Below are positions 37,088 through 48,600 of a DNA stretch of 64,000 nt, piece by piece (the stretch's first letter is position 1; every line of letters begins with the position of its first letter). Below the pieces are notes generated by a model, which was not told the origin of the DNA, searched no databases, and worked only from the letters and a program-made list of their open reading frames with translations. The translations under genes and the position numbers were made by a program. The DNA is from Lactobacillus sp. ESL0700 (GTDB lineage: Bacteria; Bacillota; Bacilli; Lactobacillales; Lactobacillaceae). The stretch is from positions 744,001 to 808,000 of the forward strand of contig NZ_CP113930.1 of NCBI RefSeq assembly GCF_029392095.1, written 5' to 3'.

Positions 37088-38497
37088 ATGCAAAGAAAAT
37101 TAGACGCAAAATTAATCTTATCAATTCTTGCGGCAGGTCTGATGTCATTTTCAGGTGTGTTAATTGAAACAGCGGGGAACATTACCTTTCCCGTTTTAAT
37201 GCAGGAATTTAATGTAAATATGGCAACAGTGCAGTGGATGACGACCGGCTATCTTTTGATTGCCGCAATTATCATGCCGCTGTCGGCTTATTTAAAGAAG
37301 AATTTTAGTTCTAAAAAATTGTTCGTGACAGCTGCGATTTTATTTATTATCGGGTTACTGATTGACTCATTGACCACGAAGTCGATGGGCTTCATCTTTT
37401 TAGTTATTGGACGTATTGTTCAGGGTGCCGGCGCTGGGATTGCACTGCCACTCATGTTTAACATTATTTTGGAAAGAACGCCGCTTGATAAAGTTGGTCT
37501 TTTGATGGGGATTGGGACAATGATTACGGCGGTAGCTCCAGCTTTAGGGCCAACGTTTGGTGGCTTAGTTGTTAACACGCTTAGCTGGCGGTACATTTTC
37601 ATCCTGATTATTCCGGTAATGATTATTTCCTTTATTATGGGTGTTCTGTGCATCACCAAGGATCCATATCCTTTAAGTCATACCAAGCTTGATTGGGCAG
37701 GTTTTATTGAAATTGCCCTGACTTTTGTTGGCTTGATCTTAGCTTTTAGTAATTTATCAGGAATTTTAGTGCGGCCACTAGAATTTGTTGTGCCGTTAGT
37801 TATCGGTTTGATTGCCTTAGCCATCTTTATTAAGCACTCACTTAAGGTAAAAGAACCACTACTAAATATTCGCTTACTGAAGAATAGCAAATTTACTGCT
37901 GGCATTATTGCCTACTTTATTTTCCAAGTTAATACAGTTGGCTTATCGTTTATTTTGCCAAACTACTTGCAAATCGTGAATACCACTTCTGCGATGGTTG
38001 CGGGACTATTGCTATTACCAGGTGGTGCCATTGGTGCCGTTGCTTCTCCAGTTAGTGGGCGAATGCTAGATAATTATGGCCCGAGAAAGCCAATCATGAC
38101 TGGTGCATGCTTTGAACTTGTCGGCAGTATCATGTTTTGCCTGTTTGCCCAACATTTTACCGGTAGCAATGTGCTTGTTTCTTACCTTGTGATTATGATG
38201 GGTACTGGTTTAATCATGGGTGACACAATGACCTCATCTTTGAACCTGCTTACTAAGGAAGAAAACGCTGATGGTAATGGCCTGTTCAACATGGTGCAGC
38301 AATTTTCCGGAGCCGTGGGGACGTCGATTGTTTCTGCTATCATGCAATTTGTTCAGCAAATGAGTTCAAAGCCAACACCGGCTGGCAAGCTGATTGATGG
38401 TGCTCAAGTTGGGTTAATTTTCTTATTAATTTTGGTTGTGATTGGCGTATACTTATTACATAAAGCAACAAAAAAGGACAGTTTAAGTGAGAGTTAA
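37088..38497 (+). CDS. MFS multidrug-type exporter (DHA2 / EmrB-QacA family)
   Basis: A membrane exporter of 469 aa using the proton gradient. ATG 37088 is six bases after RBS AGGGGG; the TTG three bases earlier is less likely. Family marks are FPVLMQEFNVNMATVQWMTT near residue 35-54, the motif C-like stretch MGIGTMITAVAPALGPTFGG and the repeated hydrophobic segments of a 12-14-helix transporter. The end GLIFLLILVVIGVYLLHKAT is the last helix. The marR-like gene starts three bases after its stop codon, so the two form an operon. Substrate is unknown; drugs or host-derived antimicrobials are typical for this family. Confidence 0.9.
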   Translation: MQRKLDAKLILSILAAGLMSFSGVLIETAGNITFPVLMQEFNVNMATVQWMTTGYLLIAAIIMPLSAYLKKNFSSKKLFVTAAILFIIGLLIDSLTTKSMGFIFLVIGRIVQGAGAGIALPLMFNIILERTPLDKVGLLMGIGTMITAVAPALGPTFGGLVVNTLSWRYIFILIIPVMIISFIMGVLCITKDPYPLSHTKLDWAGFIEIALTFVGLILAFSNLSGILVRPLEFVVPLVIGLIALAIFIKHSLKVKEPLLNIRLLKNSKFTAGIIAYFIFQVNTVGLSFILPNYLQIVNTTSAMVAGLLLLPGGAIGAVASPVSGRMLDNYGPRKPIMTGACFELVGSIMFCLFAQHFTGSNVLVSYLVIMMGTGLIMGDTMTSSLNLLTKEENADGNGLFNMVQQFSGAVGTSIVSAIMQFVQQMSSKPTPAGKLIDGAQVGLIFLLILVVIGVYLLHKATKKDSLSES

Positions 38498-38500
38498 CTA

Positions 38501-38920
38501 ATGAAGAAAAATTTTGGTTTAGCTTTGCAGCGAGCACAAAATACCTTTAATCGCAATGTTGATCGTTATGCGCGGACAATTGGTCTAACAGGTACACAAA
38601 TGGTGATTATTCAATTTTTAAGTGCGGTACCTAAAGAAAAGAAAATCTATCAAAAGGATATTGAGCATGAGTTCAATATTCGCAAGTCAACGGCAACGAA
38701 CATTTTGAAGTTGTTGGAACATAAGGACTTAATTGCTAAAAAGGTTGATGAGCATGACAGCCGGCTGAAAGAAATAACGTTAACGCCAAAGGCAGAAGTT
38801 ATTGAGCGGGATGCGGCTGCTTATATTGAGCGCTCGGAAGCAAGTGTTGAACAAATATTGGGCAAAAAACTGCGTGATGAAGTGACGCAGGCTCTGCTCA
38901 AGCTGGACCAAGAATTATAA
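38501..38920 (+). CDS. MarR-family transcriptional regulator
   Basis: A 139-aa winged-helix DNA-binding protein, probably acting as a dimer. The recognition-helix region is NIRKSTATNILKLLEHKDLI (~residues 58-77). The wing contains DEHDSRLKEITLT, the usual D-x-R-x-K-x-I-x-LT pattern. It is encoded immediately downstream of the MFS exporter and most likely represses that operon through the palindrome at 37048, being relieved by an exported compound. Ligand unknown. Confidence 0.9.
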   Translation: MKKNFGLALQRAQNTFNRNVDRYARTIGLTGTQMVIIQFLSAVPKEKKIYQKDIEHEFNIRKSTATNILKLLEHKDLIAKKVDEHDSRLKEITLTPKAEVIERDAAAYIERSEASVEQILGKKLRDEVTQALLKLDQEL

Positions 38921-38926
38921 CGAATT

Positions 38927-38966
38927 AAAGCCATGTAGTGAAATCTGCATGGCTTTTATAATTTTT
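38927..38966 (+). terminator. Terminator of the MFS-marR operon
   Basis: AAAGCCATGTAG (38927-38938) pairs with CTGCATGGCTTT (38945-38956), one G-U, followed by a T-rich tail. Confidence 0.85.
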
Positions 38967-38992
38967 ACAAGTACTTTGTGTTATTCTTAATA
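38964..38992 (+). promoter_or_regulatory. Possible promoter of the transglutaminase-like gene
   Basis: TTTACA (38964-38969), a 17-bp spacer and TTAATA (38987-38992). The -10 is weak. Confidence 0.35.
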
Positions 38993-39036
38993 AGTAAATA
39001 AAGTGGTAAGTTTTAGTTAAAAAGTCGGTGGCATAA

Positions 39037-39699
39037 ATGAAAAAATTACGTTCGTTAATCTTTGTTTTTTTAATTAGTTTAGGAATAGTTGCTTTTAATA
39101 ATCAAAAAGTAGCAGCGACAGTTCGCCATGACGACCAATATTATTTGAAAAAAGCTAAACTAAACAAGGATGAGCTAGTTGGCAAGTATTTAATTGATAA
39201 TAATGGTAGGCGGCACAAGTTGACACTTAGTAAGAAAGGCAATCACACCAAGGCAGCAAGAAAAGTTGCCAAGGTAATTGCTAAAGTGTGTCAGGAGCAA
39301 GGTGGGACAACTGATTTGCAGAAAGTTGATATGGCAGCTTATTACGTTTCTCTATTTTGCGCGCGTGATCACTACACAATGCAAGGGCCATACTTTACCA
39401 CGGCTTACGGCGTTTTCATTGCCAAGCAATATTCTTGCGCGGGTAGTGCGGCGGCCTTAGGCATGGTGCTGAAGCAAATGGGTTATAAATACCATCACGT
39501 CAATAAGAACAAGTATACTCACCAGTGGTGCACGCTAAAAATGGATGGTAAAAAAGGCTACGCTGACGGTCAAGCTGGTATTGCCAATTATGGTAAGTAT
39601 TTTACAAAAAAGCGGCAAGTGATTAAAATGCCTGCTAACACCTTAAAAAGTCAGCTGCTTCAGGAAGCCCTCCAGAAGTATAGTGAGACTCTTAATTAA
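39037..39699 (+). CDS. Secreted transglutaminase-like domain protein
   Basis: A 220-aa exported protein. An N-terminal signal peptide (MKKLRSLIFVFLISLGIVAF) probably ends near AAT at residue ~28. The core resembles transglutaminase/cysteine-protease-like folds: Cys in QYSCAGSAAALGMVLKQMGY (~residue 133), His in THQWCTLKMDGKKGY (~161) and Asp in YADGQAG (~175) make a plausible catalytic triad. Such proteins in lactobacilli are thought to act on cell-wall or surface proteins. The substrate here is unknown. It stands alone, with its own apparent promoter. RBS GGTGG precedes ATG 39037. Confidence 0.75.
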   Translation: MKKLRSLIFVFLISLGIVAFNNQKVAATVRHDDQYYLKKAKLNKDELVGKYLIDNNGRRHKLTLSKKGNHTKAARKVAKVIAKVCQEQGGTTDLQKVDMAAYYVSLFCARDHYTMQGPYFTTAYGVFIAKQYSCAGSAAALGMVLKQMGYKYHHVNKNKYTHQWCTLKMDGKKGYADGQAGIANYGKYFTKKRQVIKMPANTLKSQLLQEALQKYSETLN

Positions 39700-39723
39700 G
39701 AATTTTTTAAAAGTTGTGAAAAA

Positions 39724-39752
39724 TTAGTTTAATCCAAAATTGGTATTATAAT
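39724..39752 (+). promoter_or_regulatory. Probable promoter of the M20 deacylase gene
   Basis: TTAGTT (39724-39729), a 17-bp spacer and a perfect TATAAT (39747-39752). Confidence 0.5.
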
Positions 39753-39782
39753 TAAACAATGAACTGTTAGGAGGTAATTAAG

Positions 39783-41009
39783 ATGGAACAAGAACAAAAA
39801 ATGCAGATTTTACAAGATTTAATAGCCTTGCACTCAGTCAATGGTGACGAGTTGCCAGTAGCCAATTATCTGAAAAATTTGCTTGATAAAGCAGGTATTA
39901 AGAACAAGATTTTACCGCTCAAAGATGAGGCCAATCGGGCTAATTTGGTGGCTGAACTCGGATCAGGTAAGCCAGTTTTAGTTATTTCTGGGCATATGGA
40001 CACAGTTGACGTTAACCAAGACAACTGGAAGACCGATCCGTTTAAACTCACTAAAAAAGGTGATAAATTATATGGCCGCGGCACTACTGATATGAAGGCA
40101 GGCCTAGCAGCAATGGTAATTGCCATGATTGAACTAAAGGAAAGTGGTGCAGAAATTGCCGGCACAATTCGTTTATTGGCAACTGCCGGTGAGGAAGTTG
40201 GTCAACCAGGTGCCGAAGAATTGGAAAAGCAAGGTTATGTTGCTGATGCCGATGCTTTGTTAATTGGTGAACCATCGGGCTTGCTCAGAACTATTTATGC
40301 TAATAAAGGTGAGCTTGACCTGACAATTTCTTCAGAAGGTAAGGCAGCTCACAGCTCCATGCCATTTTTGGGCAATAATGCGGTTGAGCACCTGCTCAAT
40401 GTTTTGACTAACATTAAAAAGTGCATTAAGGAATTGACAACTGGCGTCAAAAACGATGTCTTGGGTGAAACTGTCTTTAACATCGATACCATCAAGGGTG
40501 GTAATCAAGTCAACGCAATTCCAAGTTATGCTCAAGCTGAGCTGAATTTGCGGACAATTCCAGAGCTTGATAACCCTAAGATTTTGCAGGCCTTCCAGCA
40601 AGTGATTGACGATTACAACAATTCGACTACTGGTCATATTAAAATGACGGTTGACATGGACATTGTTCCCATTATTGGTGATCGTCATTCTAAACTAGTT
40701 AAGGTTGTTCAAGATGCCGCTCAACCGTATGTCGCTAAGCAAAAGCTGTCAGCTGACCAAGTAGCCTTGATGAAAAAAGAGGCCCAAATGGCAAATACTG
40801 AATATCACGAGGGTGGCTTCTTAACTGAAGGCGTTTCTGGTGGGACCGATGGATCGAAATTCCTTGTTAGTCGGCCAATGGGCTTTGCTTATCTGATGTA
40901 CGGTCCTGGCAGCAATACGCCACACCAAGATAATGAGTATGTTTCCGAGCAAATGTACCTCGACTTTATTGATATTTTTAAGGACATTTTGGTTAATTTT
41001 GGCAAATAA
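39783..41009 (+). CDS. M20-family metallo-deacylase (ArgE/DapE type)
   Basis: A 408-aa cytoplasmic zinc enzyme of the M20 family, which removes N-acyl groups from amino acids (succinyl-diaminopimelate desuccinylase and acetylornithine deacetylase are the named relatives). Metal ligands are visible: His in SGHMDTVDV (~79), Asp in GRGTTDMKAG (~111), the Glu pair in TAGEEVGQ (~143-144), acidic GEPSG (~168) and His in NTPHQDNEY (~382). The dimerisation domain lies between ~180 and 290. RBS TAGGAGGT precedes ATG 39783. The exact substrate cannot be settled; no lysine-pathway genes adjoin it, so a dipeptidase role is possible. Confidence 0.85.
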   Translation: MEQEQKMQILQDLIALHSVNGDELPVANYLKNLLDKAGIKNKILPLKDEANRANLVAELGSGKPVLVISGHMDTVDVNQDNWKTDPFKLTKKGDKLYGRGTTDMKAGLAAMVIAMIELKESGAEIAGTIRLLATAGEEVGQPGAEELEKQGYVADADALLIGEPSGLLRTIYANKGELDLTISSEGKAAHSSMPFLGNNAVEHLLNVLTNIKKCIKELTTGVKNDVLGETVFNIDTIKGGNQVNAIPSYAQAELNLRTIPELDNPKILQAFQQVIDDYNNSTTGHIKMTVDMDIVPIIGDRHSKLVKVVQDAAQPYVAKQKLSADQVALMKKEAQMANTEYHEGGFLTEGVSGGTDGSKFLVSRPMGFAYLMYGPGSNTPHQDNEYVSEQMYLDFIDIFKDILVNFGK

Positions 41010-41021
41010 TAATTAAATTAG

Positions 41022-41053
41022 GGCAGCACAATTAGCGATCGTGCTGCCTTTTT
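41022..41053 (+). terminator. Terminator of the deacylase gene
   Basis: A perfect 8-bp GC-rich stem GGCAGCAC (41022-41029) with GTGCTGCC (41041-41048), followed by five T's. Confidence 0.92.
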
Positions 41054-41141
41054 AGTGAGCAAAAGAAAAATTTTGTCTATTTAATTAATCTTGGGCTGTA
41101 AATGGATACAAGGTCTGTTAAACTTTGTTAAGGTGATGAAA

Positions 41142-41885
41142 ATGGAAAACAAAGCAATTGATGTTGGCGTATTAGCTGCCAAAATTTTAATCGAGTCTGG
41201 TTCAGAAATGTGGCGTGTTGAGGACACAACCAAGCGGATTATTGATCATGCCGCTAGCAGTAAGGCTGAGGCCTTTACTAGCCTGACGGGCGTTTTAGTT
41301 AGTTTGAAAAATGCATCTTATACCCGATTTATTCAAATTGAAAAGCGGGGGATTAATATGGCCCGAATTAACGGCGTTAACCGGTTGTCGCGGCAGTATA
41401 CTGCTAATCAGATTACGCTGGATGAGCTAGAAGCTGGCCTAAATCAGGTTCAAGCGGCTAAACCACAGTTTCCAATTTGGGTACAGACACTTGCCGCTGG
41501 CTTTGAAAGTTCTTTTTTCATGTTTATCTTTACGCAGACTTATGATTGGCGTGATTTTCCATTGGCTTTTGTTGCAGGAGCCTTGGGCTATTATGTGACC
41601 TTGTTCTTATCGTCGCGTGTACGCATTCGCTTTATTAGCGAGTTTTTCGGTGCCTTAGTAATTGGCTTATGCACGGTTATTGGGGTTCATTTTCATCTCG
41701 GGTTTAACAGTCAGAATATCATTATCGGTGCGATTATGCCGCCAGTGCCGGGGATACCAATGATTATTGCCGTGCGTGACATCTTCGAAGGAAACTTGTT
41801 ATCGGGACTGGAACGGATGATGGAATGTTTGATTACGCTGAGTGCCTTGGCCTTTGGCATCGGCGTTGTGCTGCACTACTTGTAG
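41142..41885 (+). CDS. Threonine/serine exporter, large (ThrE N-terminal domain) subunit
   Basis: A 247-aa membrane protein of the ThrE/DUF1212 family. ATG 41142 is chosen because RBS AAGGTG ends six bases before it; starts further upstream (TTG 41091, ATG 41136) have no properly spaced RBS. The N-terminal cytoplasmic part contains SGSEMWRVEDTTKRI, a hallmark of the family, followed by about five hydrophobic helices and the conserved loop IIIGAIMPPVPGIPM. The C-terminal half of ThrE is encoded separately by the next gene, 18 bases downstream; together they should form the exporter. The actual substrate is inferred from family. Confidence 0.85.
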   Translation: MENKAIDVGVLAAKILIESGSEMWRVEDTTKRIIDHAASSKAEAFTSLTGVLVSLKNASYTRFIQIEKRGINMARINGVNRLSRQYTANQITLDELEAGLNQVQAAKPQFPIWVQTLAAGFESSFFMFIFTQTYDWRDFPLAFVAGALGYYVTLFLSSRVRIRFISEFFGALVIGLCTVIGVHFHLGFNSQNIIIGAIMPPVPGIPMIIAVRDIFEGNLLSGLERMMECLITLSALAFGIGVVLHYL

Positions 41886-41903
41886 CAGAAAGGCGGGGAT
41901 GAG

Positions 41904-42341
41904 ATGACTTTTTATCATTTTATAATTCAGGTTCTTTTCAGCTACTTGGGGACAGTCATGTTTGACCTCTTTATCAATTTACCCAAGAATGCCCTTAACG
42001 CGTCCGGCGGCATTGCTTGTGTTGGCTGGCTCGTATACTGGTTCATGTTTGAATTTGGCCTTGGCTCGATTTTGGCTAATTTTGTGGCGGCGTTTGTTGT
42101 TGGCAGCTTAGGGATCATCTTCGCTGTGAAAAAGAAAATGCCAAGTACGATGTTTGTCAGTGGCTTAGTGCCATTAGTGCCGGGAGCCAGTGGCTACGAA
42201 GCTTTGGCTGCGATGATTAATCACTCGCCGATGATTGCCGTCCAAAAGACAATCCACGTGGCAATGGTTGCCGGTGCAATTGCTCTTGGCTATGTCTTTT
42301 CACAAGTGGTAGTTGAATTAATGCACCGGAAGCGTCGCTAA
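41904..42341 (+). CDS. Threonine/serine exporter, small (ThrE C-terminal domain) subunit
   Basis: A 145-aa integral membrane protein with four to five helices, matching the split C-terminal half of ThrE (DUF3815 type). The segment FVSGLVPLVPGASGYEA carries the conserved P-x-V-P-G motif that mirrors PPVPGIP in its partner. It follows the large subunit in an operon with RBS AGGCGGGG before ATG 41904. Confidence 0.85.
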   Translation: MTFYHFIIQVLFSYLGTVMFDLFINLPKNALNASGGIACVGWLVYWFMFEFGLGSILANFVAAFVVGSLGIIFAVKKKMPSTMFVSGLVPLVPGASGYEALAAMINHSPMIAVQKTIHVAMVAGAIALGYVFSQVVVELMHRKRR

Positions 42342-42689
42342 ATTATATTGTTTACAAAACTACTAATTGTATATTATTGAAAAACTTGCAATTAATTAGC
42401 TAATAATGCAAATTGTTAAAATTAATAATTAATTATTAAACTAGAAGCACTATTTCATTTTGAAATAGTGCTTCTTTTGGTCTATACCTTGATATTTAAG
42501 CGATTTATAAAAATGTTATTTTATAACTTATGCAAAGATACGCCAGCACTAGCTTGAAGCAAATCGAACTATAATATATTTTGTTATCTATAAGCATACT
42601 GCTTGTATGAATTAAATATAGGGTCTACCATGAGTTGTGTAAGCATTATCAATGAAAAGTTGATTTTCTAATAAATAAGAGGTAGAAAT
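42342..42689. other. 348-bp intergenic region upstream of the 2949-aa adhesin
   Basis: It contains the terminator at 42443. A TATAAT at 42570-42575 is a possible -10, but no -35 stands 16-18 bp before it. A short hairpin CATAC/GTATG lies at 42595-42609. RBS AGAGGT (42679-42684) ends five bases before ATG 42690. No other gene is seen. Confidence 0.55.
42443..42479 (+). terminator. Terminator of the ThrE-type operon
   Basis: A perfect 15-bp stem (42443-42457 with 42461-42475) with a 3-nt loop, ending CTTCTTTT. Confidence 0.9.
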
Positions 42690-45600
42690 ATGCTGGGAAA
42701 AAATAATTTTAAGGAAAGATTAAGGAAAACAGAGATGCAATCCAAGAAGGATCGCTTCTCAATCCGGAAGTTGACCGTGGGGGCAGCTTCCGTTTTGTTG
42801 GGCTTTAGTTTTATGGCAATGAACGGTCAAACTGCTAAGGCTGACACCATTTCTTCATCTGATACTGAAGTTCAAACAAGCAAAAATGATACTACTACTT
42901 TAGAAAATAAGCATCAGTCTGCAAATGACAAAACTAGTGCTAAACCAAATCTAGCTACTTATTCGGGCTTGAAATCATTTTTGAAGAGCGGTAAGAGTGA
43001 CACTGAAGAAACTGATAAAACTGATACCAATAAGGAGCAGGAAAAGCCAGAAACGCCTACTTCAAGTGATACAAATTCTACTGCCAAGCCAGCTGAAGAC
43101 ACAAATACAACTGACACTACTAAACCAGCTGATACTAATCAGCCAGCAGACACAGATATTACCAAGCCTGGTGATTCAAATTCAACCACGCCAGATACGG
43201 ATACTGCTGTCAAACCAAACGACGGAAAAATTACTAATCAGGATGACCCTGCTCCAACTTCGGCCGATGTCACAACTTGGGATGAAATGACGAAGGCTTT
43301 AGAAAGTGACACCATTGTTACAATTAATCTGAAAAATGACATTATCGCCGATCCAAATGAAACCAAAGAGTACACGATTTTGAGTGACAAGGTTGTTAAT
43401 GGTAACAGCTATACTTTAGATATTGGCTCCAACCTTATTCAAGATACCCACTTTTCATACGGGATTACCTTTAATGACTTAAAGTTGATGGGACAAAAGC
43501 CAAATAATGATCCTGAATCATTCAACTTCTATGGCTATGATAATGATAAAGCCATTACCTTGAATAATGTCGAGAGTGATAATGTCAGCTATGATAACAT
43601 CATCAAATTTCAAAATAAAGTTGAGATTAATTACAACATTGACGGCAATATCTTTAGTGACTATTCAGAACCGTTAGCAATGACTGGGTCTGATGTGACG
43701 ATTGACTTTGCGCCAACTGTCGGAACTTCATCTAGCTTTATCTGCGACATCTTTATCCTTGAGGATAGTTCCAAGGTAAATATTCATGTTGCCAATACTA
43801 AGAGTGCATTGCGTGGTACTGGGACAACCGATACTGCCAGAGTCGAGGTCGGTGAAAACGCAACCTTTGATATGACAATTGATCCATCAGTTAACTTCTT
43901 ATACCGGGTTGATGATGGTATTCCGCCGATGTGGTTGAAGCTGAAAAAGGGTTCGGTAACTCATATTTATAATAATTCTTCGGATGCTGGTGTTAACCCA
44001 GGTAAAGACAACCAGATTAAGTTAAAGGTTGATACACCGAAGATTTTCAGTATCACTAGCGATACTGCAGATGTTAATAACTTTAACTTCCCAATAACCG
44101 ATATTTCTGGTGCTAAGATGGGGATGATTACTGACCACTATAAGTGGATCATTCAAGATTCTGATAATGCCAATATCATGGACCCTACCCTAACCGATGA
44201 TAAGATGCAGATTTTGGCTAACCCAACTTTACCAGAAAACATTCTGCAAGATGGTAAGGCCAACAAGACATTCCAAGACTTAAGCACAATAGACGATTTT
44301 CAAACGGTAATTAATACTGCCGGTGGTTTTAACGGTTCTGCTGGTTTTGAACTGGGGACTGATCTTTATGATTCCTGGAAGAAGACTGATGCTGGGCGCT
44401 ACAATATTTCTTCAACTAGTCTTGAAGTCCACGGCGGTCAGACAAGCGGAATTGGTCTTGCTAATGACAGATTGAATGCAGTTGATAGCCATGATAATAC
44501 TCCAAAAGATATTGCTGACTTATTAACTCTTGTTGATAGTATTAATCCAAGTAATGAGACCATTACTGGTATTGCATGGCTGCCAAACAAGGCAATGGAT
44601 GCCAATGGTAATTTGATTGACGGTGGTTTGGTTAAAGATACGACCGGTAATTTAATTGAAAATATTGGTTCGCAAGTTGGCCCAGAAGGCGATACTAACT
44701 TAGGTAATGCGGTCATTCAGGTAACTTATGGTGATGGCACGACTGATGATATTCCGGTAATGCTGAAGGTTATTTTGGCTAGTTCGTCCGGTGATACGCA
44801 AAAAGTTGACCATGGTAAGTTCCCAACAGCTGAGCAAGCAAAAGATGCCGTTGTTTTTAATGGTGATGCAAGTGGCTTAAATCCAACTTATGAATGGTAC
44901 AAGGCTGATGGCTCAGGTCCGTTAACTCAGGCAGATTTGCAAACTGGTAATAATGCCGTTCAAGTTTTGGTAACTTATCACCGTGCTGATGGTCAACCAG
45001 ATGGGACACAATTAGTTCCCGCAAATGTCTTTATGGGTGAAGATCAAGCAACTGCATCTGGAATTACAGCTGGTAGTGGTCCAGTTGCTGTTCATGCAGT
45101 TACCATTCCAAGTGAAAATGATCCAATAGTGCCAGACTTTACTGATTCTAATAAGTGGCATGAATTTTTAGGTGGTAAGTTAGACCATGTAACAGGTGTT
45201 ACTTGGGATGATGACACTAATGTTAGTGACATTATCAATGATGCAACTGGTGAAAAGACGGCTAAATTGCGAGTAACCTTTGAAGATGGATCAACTGCAG
45301 AAGTTGACGGTGTTCAGGTCAATGTTCTTGGCGGCGAAAAGGCAGATAATCAGTCAACGACAACACCTAATGGGGTAGTGCCAACGACTGATCAGGCTAA
45401 GCAAGCACTTAAAGATACGACAACACTAACTACTGATTTAAGTAACGCTGGTTACGACGTTGATTATTCATGGGCTAAGGATGACAAAGGCACGCCAATG
45501 GACCAAGGCTACGTTTCTTACGCGGATCAAGTTCCAAATAAGACAGTGCCAGGCTATGTTGTTTTAACCTACTATAAGAAAGGTCTGCCACATACACCAG

Positions 45601-48600
45601 AAAACGTTGATGGTAAGCAACTTGTACCAGTTGATGTAACAATTAATAAACAACAAAATAATTTGTATCATGATCAATTAGCTGGTTCTGGTCAAAATTC
45701 CGAAGGTGTGTCCGTTGCTAAAAACACAACGATGGATGATGCCACTGCTAAGGATGCAATTTACAAGCCAGCAAACTTCCCACCTGATGCAACATTCAAG
45801 TGGGAAAGTCCAGTTGATACTACGACAACCGGTGATAAGTCAGCTTGGGTTGATGTCACTTATGTCGATGGGACGACCGATCGCATTCCTGTCTTAGTTA
45901 ACGTTTATGACACTGCCTCAAAGGAAATGCCAGAAGGCAAGACACAGACTGCTGACTTGAACGGCGCGGTACCTGATGCTAAGGATTCAATTGCTAATAA
46001 TGCTGAGTTACCGGCTGATGCCCAATATGAGTGGCAAAATGAACCTGATTTGACACACGAAGGTTCAGCTGTTGGCACGGTTAAAGTAACGTATGCAGAC
46101 GGCTCAATTGACTATGTCACTGTTCCGGTAATTGTTGGTAATGCTAACCCAACGCAAGACAATGACCCGTTAGGTCAAAGAACCGATATTAACTATGGCG
46201 CAACAGCAACGGCAACTGATGACCAAGCTAAAGCCGCAATTTCTAACGCTGACAGCCTGCCAGAAGGAACGACTTTCTCATGGCAAACAGCCCCAGTTGT
46301 TAATGATTTGAACAGATTGGGTATTCAAGCAGCTGTTGTTAAGGTAACTTATCCAGATGGCACATCGAACAATGTCCCAGTAGTTGTTGATGTCCTCAGT
46401 GATGCCCATTCGGCTGCACGTCCACGGGCAAAGAATGTCTGCATTAATGTTGGGGAGACAATTCCAGATGCAAAGGATGCGGTAATCAACAGCGCAGATT
46501 TGACTAATGCAACCAAGTTTGAATATGTAATTAATCCGTCAAAAGATACAGTTGGTGTAACGCAAAACAAGATTAAGATTACTTATGCAGATGGTTCAAC
46601 AGATGAAGTGCCAACACAAATTATTGTTAATGAAATACCGTCTGATACCGCAACTGAAGCCGAAAAGAACAACCCGCACGTCAAGACAGTTCGGGTTAAC
46701 TTGAATAGTTCAGTTAACGCAGAAAGCGTGATTGACAACTTTACAGAACTTAAGGGTAATCCAAAAGCTGAATGGGTTGATCCTAATGTTAAAACCGAAA
46801 TAACGGATACAGCTGGCTTGAAGCAATCACAAATTAAGTTAACCTTCAACGATGGTTCGGTTAAGATTGTCACAGGTTATGTCAGAGTAGTTTCTGATGG
46901 CGAAAAGCATACCGATTCGGTTACTGGTAAGACAGTTACTAAGAAGATTGGCGCTGCAATCACCGCTGCTGAAATGGTAAATGATTTGCCAAGTGATGCC
47001 GAAGCTACATTTGCATCAACGGTTAATATTACAGATGGTAAGGTTGTTAATCCAGGAACTTATATTGAAACAATTCACATTAAGTTCCACGATGGTACTG
47101 AAAAAGAAGTTTCATCAGTCTTAACAGTGCCAAGACAGAGTTCACAAATCAACTTTGTGCAGAACCACCGGGTTGTCTTACACGTTGCTAACGTAGGTAG
47201 CGATGTCTCACAGGCACCAAAAGAATTTGATGATCCAAGTTCATTCTTAGGTAATACTGAAGACGCTAATATCGCTAAGATTGAGTGGGCAACAGATGGT
47301 TTTCCTAACGTAAGCGAAGCAAATGAACAAGCCAAAGCTAAGATTAAGATTACCTTTAAGGATGGTACGTCAGTTACTGAGAGTATCAATGTTAAGGTAA
47401 TTGGTGCAAGAAAGGCTGACACTCCAACCACCATTACAGCTGGCGATAATAGCAAGTTGGATGAGGGTCGGGCTAAGTCAGCTTTGAATTCTACTGATGT
47501 GATGGCAATTGATTACAAGTTCCCTGGTGCTACATATTCATGGGCCGCAAATGCAGATGGTACAGGCGACGTTGATATTAGTAATGCCGGAGAACAACAC
47601 CCATATGTCATTATTAGTTATGAAGATGGCACTAAGGAAGCTGTCCAAGTTGACTTAACAGTTAATGAAAAGCCGACATCAGGTGCAACTTATAAGCCAG
47701 AAGCAACTAGTGGCTCTGTCACAACTCACATGACAACTAATGGCGTTACAATGCCACCAGAATTTAATGATCCGTCAAAGATGGATGACTTTATGCAAAT
47801 CCCTGGTGTTGATGACCTTAGCAGCGTTGTTGCCAAGTTAACTTGGGCTAATGATGCTCCAACAACTGCTGGTGATAATCAACAGTTCCAAGTAATTGCG
47901 CACTACAAAGATAATTCAGTTAGTGATCCGTTCACAATTAACGTTAATGTGTTAAGTGCCAAGAAGACAGACACACCAACGACGATTGCGGCAGGTGATA
48001 AATTAACGGGTGTTATTGCGGAAGCAGCTTTGGACCCAGCAGAAAACGCTAAGATTAAAGCTAAATATCCAAATGTTAAGTACAGATGGGCAACTAGTGC
48101 CGATGGTTCAGGAACCGTTGATACAAGTAAAGTTGGCAGTTCACAACCTTACGTTGTTGTTGACTACGGCGACGGTACCATTCAGACTGTCCAAGTTGAC
48201 TTAACTATTAAATCTCAAGCTGATTCTAATACTGGCAACATTGATGCAACTCAAGCAGCAACTATTACAACTCACTTAGCTAATGGTCTGCACAGTGAAG
48301 TTAAGGTTCCTGAATTTACTGATCCAGCTTGGATTAAGGACAACATTAAGCTCAATGATGGCAGCGATGATTCGAGTGCCAAGATTGATCATTTGAGCTG
48401 GGACGGCGCCCAACCAGATACGATTGGTGATGGCCAGTCACTTAACGTTGTTGCTCATTACAAGGATGGTTCAACTAGTGCACCATTTAAACTGCCAGTT
48501 AATGTAATTGGTGCCGAGAAGAAGACCGATAAGCCAACAACTGTTAAAGTTAATAGCGAGCCTGGTGAAGCAGAAGCCAAGAATGCTTTGATTCTGGAAC

